The notes under the pieces are model-generated. The model was not told the DNA's origin and did not search any database. It worked only from the letters and a program-made list of their open reading frames with translations. Of a stretch of 5,452 bases of DNA, positions 1-4,737 are shown piece after piece. Each line of letters starts with the position of its first letter. Within the stretch, counting starts at the first letter, position 1. Both the position numbers and the translations under genes were made by a program. The stretch is from Acidobacteriota bacterium (GTDB taxonomy: Bacteria; Acidobacteriota; Terriglobia; UBA7540). Location of the stretch: assembly GCA_003224665.1 (NCBI GenBank), contig QHZM01000291.1, forward strand, positions 1-5,452, read 5' to 3'.

Positions 1-713
1 GGTCTCACGAGGAACTCGCCCGGCGCATCATCGAGCGGCAAGCCCTGGAGCGGTTCCTCAGCCCTCCGATCGTGGAAAGGATTCTGGCCAATCCGCACCA
101 GGTGCACCTGGGAGGGGAGAACCAACTGGCCACGGTCCTTTTTGCCGACATCCGGGGGTTCACCCGCATGTCAGAAAACCTCGACCCTCCGCGCGTCGTG
201 GATCTGCTCAACGAGTTCTTTACCCAAATGACCGACCTGCTTTTTGAAAATGGAGGCACGCTCGATAAATACCTGGGCGACGGCATCATGGCGCTTTTCG
301 GCGCGCCCATCGCCAGAGTCGACGACATCCCCCAGGCGGTCAAGACCGCCATTGAAATGCAGTGTGCCCTGGAGAGACTCAACAACGTCTGGATGGCTCG
401 CGGCCAGAGGCCTCTGCGGATGGGGATCGGGGTCAACACAGGCCAGGTGACCGCCGGCAACATCGGCTCTACAAGGCGGATGGACTACACCGTTATCGGC
501 GACGCCGTGAACGTGGCTGCGCGTCTCTGCGCCCACGCGGCGGGTGGGCAAATCCTCATCTCCGAATCGACTTTCCGGGGGCTCGACGGGAGTTACCCCT
601 ACAAGAAGCTCGAACCCATCCGCGTCAAGGGCAAGGAATTGCCCGTCGAGACTTACGAGATCCTTTGGGCAGAGGCCGCCCCCCGCTCTACCGCCGTACC
701 AAGCTCCGCATAA
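1..713 (+). CDS. Class III adenylate cyclase, C-terminal catalytic part (5' end outside window)
   Basis: Likely makes cAMP from ATP. The reading frame is open from base 3 to the TAA at 711-713 (236 residues visible), so the gene begins upstream; the GTG at 72 is only an internal codon. Numbering from the first visible codon, a short helix resembling the linker before cyclase domains (residues 5-28, ending FLSPPIVERIL) precedes the catalytic domain (about 40-225). Metal-binding Asp49 lies in FADIRGFT and Asp93 in DKYLGDG. Lys89 and Thr163 (in DYTVIGD) occupy the purine-specifying positions, and Asn170 and Arg174 (VNVAARL) the transition-state positions. Lys plus Thr is the known class IIIb adenylate cyclase pattern; guanylate cyclases usually have Glu and Cys. 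All key residues are present, so activity is expected. The N-terminal sensor region (GAF, CHASE, FHA, HAMP or other) cannot be seen. Guanylate specificity is unlikely but not excluded. Confidence 0.93.
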   Translation, partial: SHEELARRIIERQALERFLSPPIVERILANPHQVHLGGENQLATVLFADIRGFTRMSENLDPPRVVDLLNEFFTQMTDLLFENGGTLDKYLGDGIMALFGAPIARVDDIPQAVKTAIEMQCALERLNNVWMARGQRPLRMGIGVNTGQVTAGNIGSTRRMDYTVIGDAVNVAARLCAHAAGGQILISESTFRGLDGSYPYKKLEPIRVKGKELPVETYEILWAEAAPRSTAVPSSA

Positions 714-755
714 CCTCGCGCTTTGGCACTACCCATCGCCCGGTCCATCGTCAGC

Positions 756-1110
756 ATGTCTTTTGTCGGCACGACTCTAAAGACCTTCGCCGCCGACTCA
801 TCTTTTGCGGAGCTGCTCGCCGCGCTCGACATTCGCCCAGGGTCAGAATCCCCCTGAGACCGATCTTGCCACCGCAATTCGGTCCGCCAAAATCTACAAA
901 CTGCCGGAGGAGACGAAAGCCGGGACGTCGGTGGAGGACCTCGTCATCTACCGGAAGCTGTCTTACCAGGACTCTGATGGGGCTCAGCCGCCCGCTCAAT
1001 CCCGGCGAGTCAGGCGCCCCCTTGCTCATTTTGACGGTAAAGTGCTGGCGCTGGCGGGCGGGGCGGATGAATGCATTCCAATCGAATTGTCCCGTTCCTT
1101 GATGGAATGA
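756..1110 (+). pseudogene. Possible frameshifted gene remnant, function unknown
   Basis: An ATG at 756 opens a 33-codon frame (begins MSFVGTTLKTFAAD) that reads like protein but stops at TGA 855-857. The reading seems to continue in frame 1, where about 841-981 encodes text such as IYKLPEETKAG and EDLVIYRKLSYQD with strongly G/C third positions. After about 981 the frame-1 third positions lose this bias while frame 2 gains it (LMGLSRPLNPGESGAPLLIL), and frame 1 is better again from about 1048 to the stop at 1108-1110. Frame 1 alone is open from a TTG at 805 as a 101-codon ORF, so a short intact gene is the alternative. No ribosome binding site is evident before 756 or 805, and no family is recognised. 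The call rests on codon composition judged by eye. Confidence 0.35.
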
Positions 1111-1214
1111 ATGATTTCCGCAGGCCGTCGCGCGGGCTCGCGGGCTATGCGGAGGGCAACGCACTCGGCAAGATTTCCGCCGTGGTCTATTGCGCCGAGG
1201 GGATGGGTCGGTAG
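1071..1214 (+). CDS. Doubtful short ORF, 47 codons, unknown
   Basis: An ATG at 1071 (alternative ATG at 1107) opens a frame ending at TAG 1212-1214. The second half (from NDFRRPSRGLAGYAEG to the end) has mostly G/C third positions and plausible composition. The alternative start at 1107 overlaps the stop of the preceding frame as ATGA (1107-1110). No convincing ribosome binding site precedes either start and the sequence matches no family known to me. It may be the last piece of the same decayed gene rather than an independent small gene. Confidence 0.2.
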   Translation: MHSNRIVPFLDGMNDFRRPSRGLAGYAEGNALGKISAVVYCAEGMGR

Positions 1215-1360
1215 AAATTTCAATTCCTCCTTCAATGTCGCTTACCAGCGCAAGCCTTTTTGCGATAGACTTGCGTTTGCGCATGGGTAGTCGGATCGGC
1301 GGCTGGAATTACATTCGACTGGAGGGGCCTACTCGGGATCCCGCAGAGAAAGAATTTCGC

Positions 1361-1369
1361 TGTTATACT
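1361..1369 (+). promoter_or_regulatory. Candidate extended -10 promoter for the tandem-FHA gene
   Basis: The bases read TGTTATACT: a TG, one base, then TATACT, which differs from the TATAAT consensus at one position. This is the extended -10 arrangement that can work without a good -35, and no clear -35 is seen about 17 bases upstream. It lies about 70 bases before the ATG at 1438, giving a leader of roughly 60 bases. Local AT content is higher than in the flanks. The consensus is that of the housekeeping sigma factor of well-studied bacteria and may not hold in this organism. Confidence 0.4.
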
Positions 1370-1422
1370 AATCCAATCTGGGTGCGTCTGACTGGAAGAT
1401 AGTCTGTGACTGCCACGATGCC

Positions 1423-1429
1423 GGCGAGG
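1423..1429 (+). promoter_or_regulatory. Ribosome binding site of tandem-FHA gene
   Basis: GGCGAGG lies eight bases before the ATG at 1438, a normal Shine-Dalgarno distance. It supports that ATG as the start; the conserved first zinc ribbon begins only 15 codons later. Confidence 0.5.
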
Positions 1430-1437
1430 CCATTCTG

Positions 1438-2601
1438 ATGACAGACCAGTCCAGTGAACAAGGGACGATAAGGTACGTTCGGTGTCCCTCTTGTGGGACT
1501 CCGAACCTCGCCTCGGTGGGCACCTGCCCGCGTTGCGGGAAGTCCCTGGCAGGAAATATCCGCCCGGCGCCTTCGCAGTCAGCCCCGTCTGTCGTCTGTT
1601 CAAAGTGTCGAAAGAGTCTCCCCGCGGGGAGCAAATTCTGTGGTTACTGCGGAGCGCCGTTACCCGGCCCCCCGGCGCAAGCGGTCCCGCAAACACCGCA
1701 GCGCCCCCAAGCTCCAGCTCAGGGCTGTGCTCCCGCTGGCCCCGTGCCGACCCCGAGTACCCCGCCGATTCTCACCGGGGTCCCGCCTCCGGCGACCAAA
1801 GCCGCCGTCCCTGCCCCCAGGCCTGCAGGCCCACCTCCGGCGAATATCGCGCCACCCGCCGCGCCGAGAGCCAAGGCCCCGGCAGCTACCCCCGCTCCGA
1901 TCCCCAAGAGCCAGCCTGCCGTCCCCGTTGTCGCCATTCCCAAAGTCGTGGTCAGTTTTTCGGAGGTGAGACCCGACGGGTCATTGGGAAAGACGGTCAA
2001 TGTTGAAAAGGAATTAGTGATCGGCCGCGAAGATTGTGAAGTGCGCTATCCCGACGATGCGCTGCTCTCGCCCCGACATGCCTCCGTGACGTTCCGGGAC
2101 GGGAAACTCCGTCTGAAAGACCTGGGCAGTCAGAACGGGACGTTCATCAAACAGCGGCACGACACCGAACTCAGGCCAGGCGACGTCTTCCTGCTAGGTC
2201 GGGAGCTGTTCCGCTTCACGACTCAGAGTCTTGAAGAAAGCCAAAGTCAGGCTTCCCCCCAGGGCACCATGGTGATGAAAGGCGCCCCCAAGCTCCAGCG
2301 CGGGCCCATCACCGCCAAACTGGAGCACATCCAGTTAACGGGCGAAGCCATTGAGGAATTCAGCCTGGGAAAGCCCGAAACGACTCTGGGCCGGTCGAAT
2401 GGCGACCTGGTCTTCAAAAACGACCCCTACATGTCCGGCACCCACGCCCGCATTACGGCCCAGCCCGGCCGCTTCATCCTTCAGGACCTGAAGAGTACGA
2501 ACGGGATTTACCGGCGGATTGTCGGGGAAGTCGAGTTGAGGGATGGCGACGAGTTTTTCCTCGGCGAGCAACGCTTCCGGGTGGCCCTTAAAACTTCCTG
2601 A
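1438..2601 (+). CDS. Double zinc-ribbon, tandem FHA-domain protein
   Basis: Probably a cytoplasmic adaptor that binds phosphothreonine proteins. The 387 residues contain, in order: two CxxC/CxxC zinc ribbons (Cys16, 19, 30, 33 and Cys54, 57, 68, 71); a Pro/Ala-rich, probably disordered linker (about 76-168); FHA domain 1 (about 172-262) with Gly196-Arg197, Ser211-x-x-His214 and Asn233-Gly234; a spacer; and FHA domain 2 (about 294-383) with Gly318-Arg319-Ser320, Ser333-x-x-His336 and Asn355-Gly356. These are the conserved phosphopeptide-binding positions of the FHA family, so both domains should be functional. There is no signal peptide or membrane segment. The gene has its own promoter candidate and ribosome binding site. 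It converges with a minus-strand group encoding a PP2C phosphatase and a related ribbon-FHA protein, which suggests a role in Ser/Thr phosphorylation signalling. Its actual partners cannot be told from the sequence. Confidence 0.93.
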   Translation: MTDQSSEQGTIRYVRCPSCGTPNLASVGTCPRCGKSLAGNIRPAPSQSAPSVVCSKCRKSLPAGSKFCGYCGAPLPGPPAQAVPQTPQRPQAPAQGCAPAGPVPTPSTPPILTGVPPPATKAAVPAPRPAGPPPANIAPPAAPRAKAPAATPAPIPKSQPAVPVVAIPKVVVSFSEVRPDGSLGKTVNVEKELVIGREDCEVRYPDDALLSPRHASVTFRDGKLRLKDLGSQNGTFIKQRHDTELRPGDVFLLGRELFRFTTQSLEESQSQASPQGTMVMKGAPKLQRGPITAKLEHIQLTGEAIEEFSLGKPETTLGRSNGDLVFKNDPYMSGTHARITAQPGRFILQDLKSTNGIYRRIVGEVELRDGDEFFLGEQRFRVALKTS

Positions 2602-2619
2602 AAAAGCCGACCCATCCGA

Positions 2620-2763
2620 TCAGGGCTTGGGGATGTTGATGCCGCGTTGCTCGAGTTGTTTTTGAACGAGCGGCGCGCGCTGTTTGATGGAGTTGTCCAT
2701 GATTTTCGGCGGCTCCACGCGCAGCCGCGCCACGAGTCCTTCCTGGGCTTCCTTCATCTTCAC
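2620..2763 (-). CDS. Small ORF behind the FHA gene, function unknown
   Basis: A minus-strand ORF ends at the TGA 2620-2622, only 18 bases from the convergent tandem-FHA stop. Its last 49 or so codons have mostly G/C third positions; the encoded tail is charged and probably helical (RLRVEPPKIMDN, then VQKQLEQRGINIPKP). A perfect AGGAGG (plus-strand 2772-2777) sits eight bases before a GTG at 2763, giving 47 residues. Other starts in frame are ATG 2769, ATG 2757 and ATG 2817; the last overlaps the upstream FHA stop as ATGA, but the first 16 codons from there lack the coding bias. It probably shares a transcript with the FHA gene. No family is recognised; it could also be the surviving tail of a larger gene. 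Confidence 0.45.
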   Translation of the reverse strand: MKMKEAQEGLVARLRVEPPKIMDNSIKQRAPLVQKQLEQRGINIPKP

Positions 2764-2771
2764 GCCCATCT

Positions 2772-2777
2772 CCTCCT
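2772..2777 (-). promoter_or_regulatory. Strong Shine-Dalgarno AGGAGG for the small ORF
   Basis: The minus strand reads AGGAGG eight bases before GTG 2763. This is the best ribosome binding site in the window, and it coincides with the point where coding-like codon use begins. That argues for an internal start rather than the overlapping ATG at 2817. Confidence 0.45.
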
Positions 2778-2813
2778 GACCTTTACAGCTAGCTCTCGAT
2801 TCCGGTGGCGCTG

Positions 2814-3335
2814 TCATTGAGCGCCTCCAGGCGCTTCCGTCCCGGAGCCGGGCGCCGTCGTTACGCGCTCGATTCGAAACTGGTGCCGGTGGCCGCTCCC
2901 GAGCGATATCTCGTCGCCAGCCCGCAAGATTTTTTCCTGGACGCGCACGCCGTTGACGAACGTCCCATTCGCTGAGTGCCGGTCTCGGAGGGACAGCTCC
3001 CCCTCATCATTGAACCCGATCCAGGCGTGGAGCCGGGAAATCTCGTCGTCCGCGACGACGACCTGGCAATTGGCGGGGTCGCGGCCGATGACCAGGCCGT
3101 CGGGGCCCATCGTGAACGTGCGGCCCGAAAGCAGTCCGGAAGTGGCAACGAGCTTGTAAATGTGAGGGGGTTCGGCAGGAGGAGTCGGCACGGTCGGCGA
3201 GGCGGCTACCGGGGCGGGTATCCCCTGGACAGCAGGCGCACTCGCCGGAGCCCCGGAGCTGGCGAGTTCCGTCCCACACTGCTTGCAAAAGCGATAGCCC
3301 TCGTCATTCGCCTCTCCGCATTTGGGGCATTTCAT
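2814..3335 (-). CDS. Zinc-ribbon FHA-domain protein
   Basis: Probably a phosphothreonine-binding adaptor of the same kind as the convergent tandem-FHA protein, but with one ribbon and one FHA domain. From the ATG at 3335 it has 173 residues: a zinc ribbon at the extreme N-terminus (Cys3, 6, 17, 20; begins MKCPKCGEAND), a Pro/Ala-rich linker (about 26-57), and an FHA domain (about 58-157) with Gly84-Arg85, Ser100-x-x-His103 and Asn123-Gly124. All FHA ligand-binding positions are kept. A TTG at 3341 would add two residues, but the ATG is more likely because the ribbon starts directly after it and a weak AGG lies eight bases upstream. It follows the PP2C gene on the same strand after 174 bases, so one transcript is possible. 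No membrane segment or signal peptide is present. Confidence 0.9.
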   Translation of the reverse strand: MKCPKCGEANDEGYRFCKQCGTELASSGAPASAPAVQGIPAPVAASPTVPTPPAEPPHIYKLVATSGLLSGRTFTMGPDGLVIGRDPANCQVVVADDEISRLHAWIGFNDEGELSLRDRHSANGTFVNGVRVQEKILRAGDEISLGSGHRHQFRIERVTTAPGSGTEAPGGAQ

Positions 3336-3509
3336 TGCCAAGACCTGAGGTCAGGACTCGCGTGCGCGGCTTGAGAGAAGCAAGATTCGTTCGATCCGGC
3401 GCGGCACCAGCGATGGCCTCCGCCGGCGCGGGAAGACTCTCAGCGCCCGTCTTTGAAATTGTCGTATCGAAGGGCGGGAACCGTCGTCCGCGCACCCGCG
3501 CATCCCGGG
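3336..3509. other. Spacer between PP2C and FHA genes
   Basis: These 174 bases lie between the PP2C stop and the FHA start on the minus strand. They are GC-rich and contain a CCCGGG palindrome (3504-3509) directly after the PP2C stop. No strong promoter, terminator or small gene was recognised, so co-transcription with PP2C is possible but unproven. The overlapping frames on both strands here are Arg/Pro-rich and look non-coding. Confidence 0.45.
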
Positions 3510-4427
3510 TCACGCAGGCGTTTTGAAATCTTCTTTATCGACGTCCCGCAGCTCTACGGGAGCGGCTAAATCTGCCGGGGGCAACCCCGGCCCGGTGAGC
3601 TCGGCTATGATCATCGTGATGTTGTCCGTTCCCCCGCCCTCGTTCGCCTTGTCAACCAGAGACTTGCACCTGGCAGGAAGGGAAGCCTGGCTGTTGACGA
3701 CGCCCAACATGTCGGAACCACCGACCATGTTGTACAACCCGTCGCTACAGAGCAGGAGGAAATCCCCGTGCCGCATCTTCGTGTACGTCACCTTGACGTC
3801 AACCGTTTCGCTGGTCCCCACCGCCTGAGTCAGGATGCTCTTCCGGCTGTCCTTTTCGAGTTCTGCGGGAAGTTCCGCGCCGATCTCCGCCAAATAGTTC
3901 AGGAACGTCTGGTCGCGGGTCAGCTGGACCATTGCCTTGTTCCGGATGAGATACGCCCGAGAGTCCCCAACCTGCGCCACAAACAGGTAAGGCCCGAAGA
4001 GGGTCGCCGCAGTGGTGGTCGTCCCCATTCCCCGGTATGCCGGATCGCTCTGGGCCTTCTGGAAAACCACCTGGTTGGCAAACTCGATCGCCTCGCGAAG
4101 GAGGAGGACAAAATTCGTCTCGCTCACACTCTCGACCGTCTTGAGGTTGTCGAAGAGGCGCTTGGGGACAGTGACGCTGCAGAGCTGGCTGGCCACCTCC
4201 CCGCACGCTTCGCCTCCCATGCCGTCGGCGACGAGAAAGAGCGTCCCCATGGGGCCCAAACGGTGGTTGCACAGGGCGGGAGTCAGAGTGACTTCGCCGG
4301 TCGTGAGGTTGCAGACTACAAAGTTGTCTTCGTTGTTCTTGCGGACCTTTCCAACGTCGGACATCCCAAAAACATTGACGTTGATAGCCCCGATTCCCGT
4401 TCCGGACGTTCCGCTCACGACGCTCAT
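3510..4427 (-). CDS. PP2C-family protein Ser/Thr phosphatase
   Basis: Removes phosphate from Ser/Thr residues of proteins using two metal ions (known for the family). From the ATG at 4427 it has 305 residues, close to the size of a lone bacterial PP2C domain. Motifs in order: VGKVRKNNED with Glu33-Asp34; LVADGMGG with Asp68-Gly69; MGTTTTAATL; VGDSRAYL with Asp155; LTRDQTF; LTQAVGT; LLCSDGLYNMV with Asp229; and GGTDNITMII with Asp268-Asn269. All expected metal ligands are present, so activity is likely. There is no transmembrane segment, so it should be cytoplasmic, unlike the membrane-anchored PstP/Stp type. A GTG at 4463 would add 12 residues, but the ATG has GGAAGAGG just upstream and is preferred. 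The next gene on this strand encodes an FHA protein that could bind the phosphorylated forms of its substrates. No cognate kinase is visible. Confidence 0.95.
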   Translation of the reverse strand: MSVVSGTSGTGIGAINVNVFGMSDVGKVRKNNEDNFVVCNLTTGEVTLTPALCNHRLGPMGTLFLVADGMGGEACGEVASQLCSVTVPKRLFDNLKTVESVSETNFVLLLREAIEFANQVVFQKAQSDPAYRGMGTTTTAATLFGPYLFVAQVGDSRAYLIRNKAMVQLTRDQTFLNYLAEIGAELPAELEKDSRKSILTQAVGTSETVDVKVTYTKMRHGDFLLLCSDGLYNMVGGSDMLGVVNSQASLPARCKSLVDKANEGGGTDNITMIIAELTGPGLPPADLAAPVELRDVDKEDFKTPA

Positions 4428-4430
4428 CGC

Positions 4431-4438
4431 CCTCTTCC
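4431..4438 (-). promoter_or_regulatory. Ribosome binding site of the PP2C gene
   Basis: The minus strand reads GGAAGAGG, ending three bases before the ATG at 4427 (the GGAAG part is six bases away). The upstream GTG at 4463 has a GGAGGG only about 17 bases away, which is too far, so this site decides for the ATG. Confidence 0.45.
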
Positions 4439-4490
4439 GCCGGTCAGCATCCCGGCCAACCACGCTCGCTCGAAAAGCAGCCCTCCAGCT

Positions 4491-4598
4491 TCATGGCGTG
4501 AGTGTGGGCTGCGGATGACGCCGGTGGAGCGTGATGTGGCCTCCCGAGCGGGCCCGCCAGTTGACATACAGAAACAGGAAGAAGCACAGGATGCCCAA
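4491..4598 (-). CDS. Doubtful short ORF with a hydrophobic segment, in the PP2C leader
   Basis: A 35-residue minus-strand frame begins directly after an in-frame TAG (4599-4601), with TTG as its first codon, and stops at TGA 4491-4493. It reads LGILCFFLFLYVNWRARSGG, followed by a His/Arg-rich tail: a run of 12 or so hydrophobic residues and then positive charges, as in a single membrane anchor with a cytoplasmic end. There is no good ribosome binding site and the TTG start is weak. It could be a tiny membrane protein, the tail of a decayed membrane protein, or chance. It stops 63 bases before the PP2C start. Confidence 0.2.
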   Translation of the reverse strand: MGILCFFLFLYVNWRARSGGHITLHRRHPQPTLTP

Positions 4599-4620
4599 CT
4601 AGGTGCAGCAATGCGTCTTT

Positions 4621-4649
4621 TTCTTACCATACACCGACGCTCGTATCAA
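4621..4649 (-). promoter_or_regulatory. Weak candidate promoter upstream of PP2C gene
   Basis: On the minus strand TTGATA (plus positions 4644-4649, five of six to the -35 consensus) is followed after 17 bases by TAAGAA (4621-4626), preceded by TGG as in an extended -10. The -10 itself matches only three of six consensus bases. It would give a leader of about 185 bases before the ATG at 4427. The position, inside the gap after the DHH gene, is right for a promoter that starts the PP2C-FHA transcript. Confidence 0.28.
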
Positions 4650-4737
4650 GCGGCGCTGACTTTCGGGCACAACACCGCGCGGAAGAGGGCCGCGGGGCGG
4701 TCAGGGTCTCGGGCTGGCAAGGGGAAGGCGGGACCGC

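Larger units (their letters stand above)
714..1437. other. Long interval without an intact convincing gene
   Basis: These 724 bases separate the cyclase from the tandem-FHA gene. Neither strand holds a full-length recognisable ORF. On the plus strand, patches with coding-like G/C third positions appear in different frames: frame 3 about 756-850, frame 1 about 841-981, frame 2 about 980-1050, frame 1 about 1050-1110 and frame 3 about 1107-1214. This suggests gene decay, annotated separately. A tandem 8-base direct repeat (CGCGGGCT twice, 1131-1146) is present. The last 70 bases look like a leader with a promoter and ribosome binding site for the next gene. No tRNA, rRNA or clear intrinsic terminator is visible. 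Confidence 0.6.
4428..4737. other. Intergenic interval between DHH and PP2C genes
   Basis: These 310 bases hold the PP2C ribosome binding site, a doubtful short hydrophobic ORF and a weak promoter, each listed separately. The part nearest the DHH stop (about 4670-4737) is very GC-rich with short inverted GC stretches such as CCGCG/CGCGG, but no following T run, so no standard intrinsic terminator is claimed. The length suggests that the PP2C gene has its own promoter rather than depending only on read-through from the DHH gene. Confidence 0.5.

Noticed and set aside
362..1102. Frame-2 plus-strand open frame running from the cyclase into the interval
   Set aside because: Its first half overlaps the true cyclase frame and is Arg-rich shadow. 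Only a short part near 980-1050 has coding character, which is treated as part of the remnant.
1131..1146. Tandem 8-base direct repeat CGCGGGCT
   Set aside because: Only two copies, in GC-rich sequence, with no mobile-element ends or array around it; it does not support an attachment site or CRISPR.
1260..1281. Three TTGCG copies close together as an operator or origin-like box
   Set aside because: The copies are irregularly spaced (11 and 6 bases) and match no known binding site that I can name.
751..1284. Minus-strand open frame of 177 codons in the gene-poor interval
   Set aside because: Very Arg/Pro-rich, no motif, no ribosome binding site; the third-position signal in this interval favours the plus strand.
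1719..2000. Minus-strand Gly/Ala-rich open frame that looks like a membrane segment
   Set aside because: It is the reverse complement of the Pro/Ala-rich linker codons of the tandem-FHA gene; GGC/GCC-rich sequence gives Gly/Ala runs by default.
2976..3374. Plus-strand open frame of 132 codons opposite the minus-strand FHA gene
   Set aside because: Antisense to a gene with clear zinc-ribbon and FHA motifs; Arg/Gly-rich translation without any domain.
4670..4737. GC-rich inverted repeats after the DHH stop as a terminator
   Set aside because: The stems are short and interrupted and no T run follows, so the pattern is what high GC alone would give.
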